Part shown: piece by piece, positions 35,705 through 44,074 of the stretch
Position numbering within the stretch: the stretch's first letter is position 1
Layout: each line of letters opens with the position of its first letter
Source: Zoogloea sp. 1C4
Lineage (GTDB): Bacteria; Pseudomonadota; Gammaproteobacteria; Burkholderiales; Rhodocyclaceae
Assembly (NCBI RefSeq): GCF_009469605.1
Contig: NZ_SSXU01000017.1
Coordinates: forward strand, 28,366-92,365
Direction of reading: 5' to 3'
DNA: 64,000 bases
Notes under the pieces: generated by a model
Database searches by the model: none
What the model saw: the letters and a program-made list of their open reading frames with translations, nothing else
Told to the model about the DNA's origin: nothing
Position numbers and translations under genes: made by a program

Positions 35705-37611
35705 ACGACCCGACCCCGCTCCCGGCCCTCGACCCCGAAGCCGGCACCGACCCGTATCTGCTCGACACCGACGCCCCGCCGCCGGCCCCGCAGGCCTTCC
35801 CCGAGCCGCTGGAGGTGATCCGCGTCGCCGCCGCCAGCGCCCGCGCCTTCACGGTAAAAGCCGGCCAGTTCATCCAGGTGATCGACGTGGACGGCAGGCA
35901 GTGCTCCGATCTCCTCGCCTTCGACGCCGAAGCGCTCGCAGCGGGCGAGGAATGGGGCCTCGACCCCACCGTCACCCGCACCCTCGCCGGCTCGGCCTAT
36001 CCGCTGCCGGGCCTCCACGCCAGGTATTTCGACGCGCGCATGCAGCCGCTGCTCGAAACCGTGCAGGACACCGTCGGCCGCCACGACGCCTTCGCGCTCG
36101 CCTGCACCGCCAAGTATTACGAGGACGCCGGCTTTCCCGGCCACCCCAACTGCAGCGACAACTTCTCGGCCGCGCTGGCGCCCTTCGGCATCAAGCCCCG
36201 GGCCGGCTGGCCGGCGATCAACTTCTTCTACAACACCTTCATCCAGCCCTGCGGCAGCCTGGGCTTTGCCGAGCCGTGGTCGAAGCCCGGCGACTACGTG
36301 CTGCTGCGCGCCCTGAAGGATCTGGTGGTGGCGGTTTCGTCCTGCGCCGACGACATCGACCCCGCCAACGCCTGGCAGCCCACCGACATCGAGGCGCGCA
36401 TCTTTGATGCCGCCCATCACTTTCCCCGAGCCCTGGCCCATCGCATGACGCCCGACGCCCCCGCCCGCCTGACCCGCCCGAGCGCCTTCGCGCCGGTCAC
36501 CGAAACCCTCACCCGCGACTTCATCGACTACAAGGGCTTCTGGCTGCCCCGCAGCTTCGTGGGCCACGGCACGCTGGCCGAGTACTGGGCCTGCCGCGAG
36601 AAGGTGGCGGTGATGGATCTCTCCGCCCTGCGCAAGTTCGACGTCACCGGCCCCGACGCCGAGGCCCTGCTTCAAAAGGTGCAGACCCGCGACATGCGCA
36701 AGCTGGCCGTCGGGCAGGTGGTCTACACCGCCGTGTGCCACGCCCACGGCGGCATGATGGACGACGGCACGGTGTTCCGCCTGGGGCGCGACGTGTTCCG
36801 CTTCGTGTGCGGCGAAGACACCACCGGCCTGTGGCTGAAGGAGCAGGCCGCCGCCGGCGGCTTCGACGTGCGCATCCGCGACGCCACCGACGCGCTGCAC
36901 AACCTCGCGGTGCAGGGCCCGAAGAGCCGCGAGCTGCTGGCCAAAATTTTGTGGACGGCCCCGATCCAGCCGGCCATCGGCGAGCTGGGCTGGTTCCGCT
37001 TCACCGCCGCGCGCCTGGGCGGCCCCACCGGCATTCCGCTGGTGGTGTCGCGCACCGGCTACACCGGCGAACTGGGCTTCGAGCTATGGTGCGCCCCCAA
37101 GGACGGCCCGGCCGTGTGGCAGGCAGTGATGGAAGCCGGCGCGCCGCTGGGCATCGTGCCGCTGGGTTTCGACGCGCTGGACATGCTGCGCATCGAAGCC
37201 GGCCTCGCCTTCGCCGGCCACGAGTTCTGCGACCAGACCGACCCCTTCGAGGCCGGCATCGGCTTCACCGTGGCGCTCTCCAAACCCGACGACTTCATCG
37301 GCAGGGCCGCGCTGGAAGAACGCAAGGCCCACCCGCGCCGCAAGCTGGTGGGCCTCGCCATCGCCAGCAACGAGCCGGCCGCCCACGGCGACGGCCTGTA
37401 CGTGGGCCGCGCGAAGGTGGGCGAGATCACCAGCACGGTGCGCTCGCCCATCCTCGACACCCAGATCGCCCTGGCGCGGGTGGATGTGGCGTATTCGGCC
37501 ATCGACACCGCGCTGCAGGTGGGCCAGCTCGATGGCCACCGCAAGCGGCTGGATGCGACGGTGGTGGCCTTCCCGCACTTCGACCCCACCAAGGCGCGGG
37601 TGCGGGCGTAG
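35701..37611 (+). CDS. DUF1989-GcvT fusion, probable THF-dependent formaldehyde-trapping subunit
   Basis: The 636-residue protein has an N-terminal DUF1989 (urea carboxylase-associated) domain, about 35-250 (QVIDVDGRQCSDLLAFDA; HPNCSDNF), and a C-terminal aminomethyltransferase (GcvT) module, about 270-625 (REKVAVMDLSALRKFDVTGPDA; SRTGYTGELGFELW). GcvT-like domains bind THF and accept one-carbon units; in haem N-demethylases a similar subunit captures the released formaldehyde as methylene-THF. It is the last gene before the type I R-M island. Confidence 0.85.
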   Translation: MNDPTPLPALDPEAGTDPYLLDTDAPPPAPQAFPEPLEVIRVAAASARAFTVKAGQFIQVIDVDGRQCSDLLAFDAEALAAGEEWGLDPTVTRTLAGSAYPLPGLHARYFDARMQPLLETVQDTVGRHDAFALACTAKYYEDAGFPGHPNCSDNFSAALAPFGIKPRAGWPAINFFYNTFIQPCGSLGFAEPWSKPGDYVLLRALKDLVVAVSSCADDIDPANAWQPTDIEARIFDAAHHFPRALAHRMTPDAPARLTRPSAFAPVTETLTRDFIDYKGFWLPRSFVGHGTLAEYWACREKVAVMDLSALRKFDVTGPDAEALLQKVQTRDMRKLAVGQVVYTAVCHAHGGMMDDGTVFRLGRDVFRFVCGEDTTGLWLKEQAAAGGFDVRIRDATDALHNLAVQGPKSRELLAKILWTAPIQPAIGELGWFRFTAARLGGPTGIPLVVSRTGYTGELGFELWCAPKDGPAVWQAVMEAGAPLGIVPLGFDALDMLRIEAGLAFAGHEFCDQTDPFEAGIGFTVALSKPDDFIGRAALEERKAHPRRKLVGLAIASNEPAAHGDGLYVGRAKVGEITSTVRSPILDTQIALARVDVAYSAIDTALQVGQLDGHRKRLDATVVAFPHFDPTKARVRA

Positions 37612-37681
37612 CGTGTCGGGCCAGCGAGGCCCGGAAGGCATGCTACAACCCGGCGACCAGCTATCCGGCAACGTCCGATGG

Positions 37682-40600
37682 CTAGTCGTGAAGAGTCGGT
37701 TCAACATCCAAGCCGCCCGCCATCCTGACCGCACAAAGCCGGTTGTAAACTTGGCTACCGAGCCACTTGGACACCAGCTCCTGCACATCGAGTTTGCCCA
37801 TGTAGTCCGCGAAAAGCTCTTCGTTCAACTCCATTCGTTCGATGAAAAGGGACTCGAGCACCTGCCGGAACACCAGTTGAAATTTTTCGAGGGAATTAAC
37901 CTCAGCCGCTTTCTGCAGCGATTCGTTGAGGATCGCGGCCTCAGCGATCTGATCGAAGAACAGCTGGTCTGCCTCGTTCAACTCACCACCGAAGCGCTGG
38001 TTGATGATGTCAATAAGGCGAGACAACGAAACGAGCTCTTCCCGCACCATGCCCGACCCCACCTCTCGTGGGCCGTCCAGTGGTGTGGCGTAGCCTTCAT
38101 TGAGGCTGATCGAGCCTTCACTGATCTTCTGTAACCGGTAGTAATCAAGCTCAACCTCCTCGTCGAACTGGTAACCCGGCCCGCTCCTGCGCTTTGGCAG
38201 CTTCAACGCGAGGTGTCGCAAGTAGGTGAATAGCTTTTCCAGATCGCTATCCTGGTAAGGGATCACCTGACTCAGGAAACTGTATAGATTACGGAAGGCC
38301 TGCAACTTTCCACGCCATAGTTCCGCTTCCTCCTCTTCGGTGTTCTGCAAGTGGACGAAGCGCGCGACCGCCTGATCGAGCGTCGCGTTCATCCTCTTGT
38401 GGTCTCCCGGGCTCTGGCGGCGCTTCGGCGCAAAAAAGACCCGAGAGAACTCGGTCACTTCGGCATGCAGGTAGATGCCCGATGCATCCAGCTCTGCCTT
38501 TACCTCGTACAGCTTGTCGGGGTCGACTTCCTCTCCCATCACCGAGCCCTCGTAGTACTGGCGAAACGCCTCCTGAATCTCGCCGGGCTCGTTAACGAAA
38601 TCGAGCACAAAAGTGTCGTCCTTGAGCGGATGGGTACGATTCAAACGCGACAGTGTCTGCACCGCCTGAATGCCCGCAAGGCGTTTGTCGACATACATCG
38701 TGTGCAGCAGCGGCTGATCGAAACCGGTCTGGTATTTCTCGGCCACCAGCAGCACGCGAAAATCAGGCTTGGCAAACGTCTCGGGCAGCTCTTTTTCCTT
38801 TAACCCATCATTCATCCCGATTTCGGTGAAATGCTTTTCCGGGATCTTGTCGTCTTCCACGCTCCCCGAAAATGCTACCAGGCTCTTGATCGGGTAGCCT
38901 TTCTCCTGAATATAGCGGTCAAACTCCTGCTTGTAGCGCACCGCCTCAAGCCGCGAGCCGGTCACCACCATGGCCTTGGCATGACCACCGATCTTATGGC
39001 GGATAAAATGCTGAAAATGCTCCACCATCACCTCGGTCTTCTGGCCGATGTTATGCGGATGCAGGCGCATGAAACGAGCCAAGGCCTTGGCTGCCTTCTT
39101 GCGTTCGACACTGGGGTCGTCCTCTGCCCGCTTGATCAGCTTGTAATAGGCTTTGTACGTAACGTAGCTCTTCAGCACGTCCTCGATAAAGCCCTCCTCA
39201 ATCGCCTGCCGCATCGTGTAGCGGTCGAAAGCCTTACCGTTGCGACCAAAGATCGCCAAGGTCTTGTGCTTTGGGGTTGCCGTGAAGGCGAAAAAACTCA
39301 TGTTGGGCTGCTGGCCTCGTTTGACCATGGCGCGGAACAAGCGTTCGAGTTCCGCCTCGCCCTCCTCCTTGGCCATTTCCTGCGCCTTGTCGCGCAATTC
39401 AGCGCCGCCCAGCACACCTTTCAACTCAGTAGCCGTTTCCCCCGATTGCGAGCTGTGCGCCTCATCAATGATGACCGCGTACCTGCGTGTGGGCAGATGG
39501 CTCCGGCTGGCTTCGCCCCGCTCTTCGTTCAGCTTGGCCAGCTGAGCCGACACAAACGGAAATTTCTGCAAGGTCGTGATGATGATGGGCACGCCTGCCT
39601 CAAGCGCCTCGGCTAACTGACGCGAATCCTCATCGATCTTTTGCACCACACCTTGCCGATGATCGAACTGGTAAATGGTGTTCTGCAATTGGCGGTCCAG
39701 CACCACACGGTCGGTAATGACGATCACGCTGTCGAACAGCCGCTCATCCCGCTCGTCATGCAGGCTGGAGAGCCGATGCGCCAACCAGGCGATAGTGTTG
39801 CTTTTACCGCTGCCCGCCGAATGCTCCACCAGATAGCTACGCCCAACGCCCTCATGCGCCGCTGCTGCAACCATCTCGCGCACGGCACGTAGCTGGTGGT
39901 AGCGCGGAAAGATCAGGGTTTCCTTGCGCACCTTCTTGCCGTCGTCCGTGTTTTTTTCTTCGACGTTCAAGTGCAAGAAGCGGGCAAGTAGATCAAGCAG
40001 GCTGTCGCGTTGCAATACCTCTTCCCAGAGATAGGCTGTCTTGTAATTGCGACCACTCTGGTCGGGCGGGTTGCCAGCGCCGCCTTCGAAACCGCGGTTG
40101 AACGGCAGGAAATACGTAGAAGTCCCGGCCAGGCGCGTGCTCATGTGCGCCTCTTCGGTATCCACGGCAAAATGCACCAGGGTGCGCTTGGCAAAAACAA
40201 AAATCGGCTCACGCGGGTCGCGGTCATGGCGGTACTGATGGATGGCGTTGGCTGCGGTCTGCCCGCTCAGTGGATTCTTCAGCTCCAGCGTCACCACCGG
40301 AATGCCATTGACTGACAACACCACATCTAGTGATTTTTCGTTTTTGGGGCTGAAGTGAAGTTGCCGTGTCAGCCCCAGGCGGTTGGCCTGGTAACGTGCT
40401 TCCAGCTCGGGATTCAAGCCGTGGGCCGGGCGCAAGAAGGCAATGCGCAGCGTTCTGCCAAAGCACTTGAAGCCGTGGCGCAAGGTGGCCAACGCACCAT
40501 GGGTATCCAGCCATTTGCACATAGACTCCAGCACCCGGGCGCCGGTCTGCTCGCCGTGCAGGGCCTCCAGCTTCGCCCACTCCTTACCTTGCGTCGCGCG

Positions 40601-40735
40601 GATGAAGCTCAACGCTTCGTCGGGAAAGACGGCTTGCTCGCGATTGAAACCTAGTCCCTCAAGTCGGTCATACCCTTTGAGCAACAGAGTCGCCTCGATG
40701 ATGCTTTCAAAGGCGGCTTCACTGGTGCTTTTCAC
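37682..40735 (-). CDS. hsdR: Type I restriction enzyme R subunit (operon 1)
   Basis: The 1017-residue protein has an N-terminal PD-(D/E)xK nuclease (LDVVLSVNGIPVVTLELK: Asp137, Glu151, Lys153), then an SF2 translocase with Walker A near 306-312 (SAGSGKS) and DEAH at 424-427. It should translocate DNA and cut unmodified sites with HsdM2S. It starts with GTG inside the stop of the HNH gene (GTGA overlap), so it is coupled to the embedded HNH/ATPase pair. Base composition is clearly less GC-rich than the flanking amine genes. Confidence 0.95.
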   Translation of the reverse strand: MKSTSEAAFESIIEATLLLKGYDRLEGLGFNREQAVFPDEALSFIRATQGKEWAKLEALHGEQTGARVLESMCKWLDTHGALATLRHGFKCFGRTLRIAFLRPAHGLNPELEARYQANRLGLTRQLHFSPKNEKSLDVVLSVNGIPVVTLELKNPLSGQTAANAIHQYRHDRDPREPIFVFAKRTLVHFAVDTEEAHMSTRLAGTSTYFLPFNRGFEGGAGNPPDQSGRNYKTAYLWEEVLQRDSLLDLLARFLHLNVEEKNTDDGKKVRKETLIFPRYHQLRAVREMVAAAAHEGVGRSYLVEHSAGSGKSNTIAWLAHRLSSLHDERDERLFDSVIVITDRVVLDRQLQNTIYQFDHRQGVVQKIDEDSRQLAEALEAGVPIIITTLQKFPFVSAQLAKLNEERGEASRSHLPTRRYAVIIDEAHSSQSGETATELKGVLGGAELRDKAQEMAKEEGEAELERLFRAMVKRGQQPNMSFFAFTATPKHKTLAIFGRNGKAFDRYTMRQAIEEGFIEDVLKSYVTYKAYYKLIKRAEDDPSVERKKAAKALARFMRLHPHNIGQKTEVMVEHFQHFIRHKIGGHAKAMVVTGSRLEAVRYKQEFDRYIQEKGYPIKSLVAFSGSVEDDKIPEKHFTEIGMNDGLKEKELPETFAKPDFRVLLVAEKYQTGFDQPLLHTMYVDKRLAGIQAVQTLSRLNRTHPLKDDTFVLDFVNEPGEIQEAFRQYYEGSVMGEEVDPDKLYEVKAELDASGIYLHAEVTEFSRVFFAPKRRQSPGDHKRMNATLDQAVARFVHLQNTEEEEAELWRGKLQAFRNLYSFLSQVIPYQDSDLEKLFTYLRHLALKLPKRRSGPGYQFDEEVELDYYRLQKISEGSISLNEGYATPLDGPREVGSGMVREELVSLSRLIDIINQRFGGELNEADQLFFDQIAEAAILNESLQKAAEVNSLEKFQLVFRQVLESLFIERMELNEELFADYMGKLDVQELVSKWLGSQVYNRLCAVRMAGGLDVEPTLHD

Positions 40736-41403
40736 TTTTCTTCCGCCCCCGCGATATATTTTGGCAACAACTGCTTCAGTACAAAGCAGAACTCACGAAG
40801 CCGACCGTCTCCATCAAAACGATCAATATTTTGCAAAGCAACCTTCGCCTCTGAGATTGACAATGGCTTTGCACGCGTCCTTGCACCAAAACCAAAAAAT
40901 CCGTCCACTCTTGATTTGCGCAGCAACTGCAAAGCCCGCACATCCAAATGAAGTACATCAATGGTCGCCTTTGCCGACTGATGATCTTCAGGATTCGGAA
41001 AAACGTGCCCACCCCATGAAAATCTAAATCGCCGCTCACAATCACCGGCCAACGGCGAAACGAATTTTTCTTTTTCCCACCAGCCGCCCTTGATCGGAGC
41101 ACCATACCCATGGCTCTTATCTCCACCATCCGCGGGAAAACATGCCACTACATTGCGGTATTCTACATCCTCCCACTCATCGCACGCAGTCTGAGGCTTC
41201 AAGTGCTCCACATGCGAGGTTTCATTTTCTATTCTCACACCAGTGTAGGCGCACAACCATCCTTGCTCATTTAGAAGCTTCATTTTTAGTTTTTGATGAG
41301 CCGCCGTGCCGAGCATATCGCTGTAACTGTGATTATGCTCTTTGTTTTCGTCGCACCAAGTATTTAACTCTGTGGGCGGATGCGTTTTTACAATACGTCT
41401 CAT
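40732..41403 (-). CDS. PtuB-like HNH endonuclease embedded in type I R-M operon 1
   Basis: The 223-residue protein resembles the TIGR02646/PtuB group. It starts MRRIVK and has an HNH core: a cysteine turn (CAYTG at 51-55, where the usual second Cys is Thr), HVEH (His64, His67), and YRNVVAC (Asn84, Cys88). In Septu and retron-Ec78 type systems such a nuclease acts with an ATPase. Here it overlaps the ATPase upstream (ATGA) and hsdR downstream (GTGA), so it belongs to the operon. Its AT content is high. Function in defence is inferred. Confidence 0.82.
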   Translation of the reverse strand: MRRIVKTHPPTELNTWCDENKEHNHSYSDMLGTAAHQKLKMKLLNEQGWLCAYTGVRIENETSHVEHLKPQTACDEWEDVEYRNVVACFPADGGDKSHGYGAPIKGGWWEKEKFVSPLAGDCERRFRFSWGGHVFPNPEDHQSAKATIDVLHLDVRALQLLRKSRVDGFFGFGARTRAKPLSISEAKVALQNIDRFDGDGRLREFCFVLKQLLPKYIAGAEEK

Positions 41404-42776
41404 TCAGCCCTCAGAAGTGCAAAACGATCCAAGAGCGCCATAGCCTCCTGAAGATCCGGAAAATCACCAACTTCTGCCCGTAACCTCGCCACCAGCGCTC
41501 TTGCATCATCTAATTTATCGGCATCAATTGCCTGATAGATGTCCGAAAGCCTTTGCTCGGTTTCAAAATCTCTTGCAGGAACTCCCATAATGTTTTGAAG
41601 CACCCAACTGCTATCCATACCAAAAGACTGCGCCGCCCCGGCCTTTACAACCCTCCCTGACGCATCAAAATGCAGGAGCTTTAATTTCTGTGGCCGAACC
41701 TGCCCAATGACTTGCGGTGAATGGGTGGTAACAATAAATTGGCATCGAGAAAAAACACTTTGCAGCAGTCTCAATACTCGTCGTTGCCAACTGGGGTGTA
41801 GATGCAATTCGACCTCGTCGATCAAGACCAGAGCAACGCCTTCGCCGATCGGATCCTCGCTGTTGGGGTTCGCAATGGCTAGTCGGCGAACAAGATCAAA
41901 CAGCAGCGCCAGCAACCCGCGCTCCCCGTCGGACAACTGCTCAAGAAATAGCGTCTTACCACTCTTTGTTACACTAAATCGTGGCGGCCTTCCTTCGTGA
42001 AGGATCAGATTAGAGACCTCAGGCAGGAATTCTTTAATCGCCCGCTCGAGCTGCTGAAATAGTCGTTTTTTGGTTTCTGCTACTGCCTCAACTGAGACTA
42101 CTCTATACCAATTCGCAAAGTCATTGAGCGACACCTCCAGCTGGTTAAGAGCCTTATCGTAGGCCATCGCTGGCTCAAGTTTCTTGGTTTTTGGCAGGGA
42201 CGGTGGAAGACGTGACAAAAATCGCGAGGTCGTATAAAGCACCGCGAGCGGTTGTACGCTGCTGCTTTTTGCGACAGCGACAACCTCATCCACTTCAGCA
42301 GCTGCATCAACTGGCAGGATACGCACGGCCGCGATATCCGAAGCATGATCAAGTTGCATTTCGATTCGCCGAATTTCGTCACTAATTACTCGTTCTTCTT
42401 TCGACCCCTTCTTCGTTTCACGCGTAGCAAAGCGCAGGTCATCTCGACGCTTTAGCAAACTCTCAGCCTGATCTGCGTCGAGCTGGGCTGCACGAGTTAG
42501 ATCAATCATGACGTTTGCTGCATCGAGCCGGAGCGTGACCGACACCGACAGCCCAGGCTTCCCCGATTGAACGTCGGTTTCATTCAATCCAAGCGGTACC
42601 TCGTTGGAAGCCGTTAACTTTGGCAATGCGAGCGACAGAGCACTCGTGAGCGCCCTCAATATTCCTGATTTTCCCACCCCATTGACACCGGCAATAACTG
42701 TCACATCCTCCTCGAAATCAATATCAATTTGTTCGAAGCCGCGAAAATTGGCCAGCGAAAGTTTTCTCACCTTCAT
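41400..42776 (-). CDS. PtuA-like AAA/ABC-type ATPase embedded in type I R-M operon 1
   Basis: The 458-residue protein begins MKVRKLSLANFRGF, the usual opening of RecF/SMC-like ATPases. It has Walker A GVNGVGKS (30-37), an ABC signature LSDGERG (281-287), Walker B VALVLIDE (314-321) and an H-loop His352 (TTHSP). The middle (about 100-250) is an insertion with charged helices. ATPases of this kind partner with HNH nucleases in Septu systems. It sits between hsdS and the HNH gene with ATGA overlaps on both sides. Nothing in it suggests loss of activity. Confidence 0.87.
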   Translation of the reverse strand: MKVRKLSLANFRGFEQIDIDFEEDVTVIAGVNGVGKSGILRALTSALSLALPKLTASNEVPLGLNETDVQSGKPGLSVSVTLRLDAANVMIDLTRAAQLDADQAESLLKRRDDLRFATRETKKGSKEERVISDEIRRIEMQLDHASDIAAVRILPVDAAAEVDEVVAVAKSSSVQPLAVLYTTSRFLSRLPPSLPKTKKLEPAMAYDKALNQLEVSLNDFANWYRVVSVEAVAETKKRLFQQLERAIKEFLPEVSNLILHEGRPPRFSVTKSGKTLFLEQLSDGERGLLALLFDLVRRLAIANPNSEDPIGEGVALVLIDEVELHLHPSWQRRVLRLLQSVFSRCQFIVTTHSPQVIGQVRPQKLKLLHFDASGRVVKAGAAQSFGMDSSWVLQNIMGVPARDFETEQRLSDIYQAIDADKLDDARALVARLRAEVGDFPDLQEAMALLDRFALLRAE

Positions 42777-44074
42777 AGAAACATCTCCTCCAGGGAGACC
42801 TGACCTGTGACAGCGGCAGCAATCATCGCAGCGCGGCGCTCAGCAAGCAGATCCAGTGAGCGCTGAATTTCCGAGCGAAGCGGCATGAAAGCATTGAGAG
42901 AGTGCTTGAGCCTGGCACAGATCTCAGCTTGCTCTTCACTAGGCGGAACAGGTATTTTTATGTTTTCCAGTTGTTCGCAAGTAATTGCGCCCTTAGTGCT
43001 GCCCGCGCCATCACTATCGCTTCGCAAAAAGGCATACGCATGCCCCAACAGATAATACAGATAGTCTGCATTGAGCTCTTGCGTGCGGGGCTTAATGAAT
43101 GCGAGATGCTGATTAATAGTGGCCTCGATCCCCAACACTGAGGCCATACCTCGCGTCTTTCCTTGTCCAGTGATACCAACCAGCACTGCGGGTGGTTGAA
43201 TCTTAGGTAGGTGACACTCTCGAAGGGCGAGCTCTGTCACAAATCTGCTTGCGTTTGTGGCAGGCGAGACGTTAACGACTGAACTATTCAGCCAAGGATA
43301 GCCTTCTTCACTCCAGTAATCCGAATTTTCGACGGAAGGAGTTGATCCGTTGCCAACGAAAGCCAAGTATTTGATTGACTGAACCTCCCAATGAGCCGGA
43401 ATCTCGCCCAACCATTCGTGGCCAGAGGATTTGAGCGGGGCATTGGGATCAACGCCACGGGTGACAAGGCGGCTGATGAGGGCTGCGCGCTTTTCTTCCA
43501 ACAGCACCAGCATGCGCTCCTTCTCGGACATCAGGCTGTCAATGCGAGCAGTTTCTTGATCGAGGTAGTTAGCGATGCAGGATTGATGACGAAATTCAAT
43601 TTTCGGAAACGGAAAATTCCTCACTTTTTCGGCATTCAAATTATCTTGGGTATTACTGCTCGCCTCCGCAATCAGTAAAGGTTGAAGGTGACGTAACCAC
43701 CATTTCGCGAAACCCCACTCTACGCCATTAGCGAACTCCAAGCCGAGCAAAGCCTGGTTGATTGTTGCCGGTATCGCAAGTTCTGCGACGTGTCCCATGC
43801 TTGCATATATGGAGTAAATAAGCGTCCCGGGCGGCAAAACGCACAGGCGCTTGGATGCGATGCCACTTTCAGTAATTCTCCTCTCGGTAACATCGACTCG
43901 ATCTTTTGTGCTCATGTCGCCAATTGCGACCCAAGCGATGCCTTCACCGGCTGCAGCCCAATACTCATCATTGTTCGTGTCTGGTGTTCCCCCAGAAAAA
44001 AGACCGGACAGGACGTGTTTCAGCCGTGGGGTAGCTCTGTGGATGTTGCCAGTGAGGCGATTCTGTTTATTCAC
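42773..44074 (-). CDS. hsdS: Type I R-M specificity subunit (operon 1)
   Basis: The 433-residue protein has two target-recognition domains with connecting helices: the first TRD (about 15-165) is followed by a conserved coiled coil (NYLDQETARIDSLMSEKERMLVLLEEKRAALISRLVTRG), and a second TRD (about 215-380) by another (LRSEIQRSLDLLAERRAAMIAAAVTGQ). It fixes the bipartite DNA target of the enzyme. The start is GTG in a GTGA overlap with hsdM. Confidence 0.93.
   Translation of the reverse strand: MNKQNRLTGNIHRATPRLKHVLSGLFSGGTPDTNNDEYWAAAGEGIAWVAIGDMSTKDRVDVTERRITESGIASKRLCVLPPGTLIYSIYASMGHVAELAIPATINQALLGLEFANGVEWGFAKWWLRHLQPLLIAEASSNTQDNLNAEKVRNFPFPKIEFRHQSCIANYLDQETARIDSLMSEKERMLVLLEEKRAALISRLVTRGVDPNAPLKSSGHEWLGEIPAHWEVQSIKYLAFVGNGSTPSVENSDYWSEEGYPWLNSSVVNVSPATNASRFVTELALRECHLPKIQPPAVLVGITGQGKTRGMASVLGIEATINQHLAFIKPRTQELNADYLYYLLGHAYAFLRSDSDGAGSTKGAITCEQLENIKIPVPPSEEQAEICARLKHSLNAFMPLRSEIQRSLDLLAERRAAMIAAAVTGQVSLEEMFL

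Noticed and set aside
40732..42776. A retron, since retron-Ec78 also uses PtuAB
   Set aside because: No reverse transcriptase gene and no room for an msr-msd; the pair is closely flanked by hsdS and hsdR.
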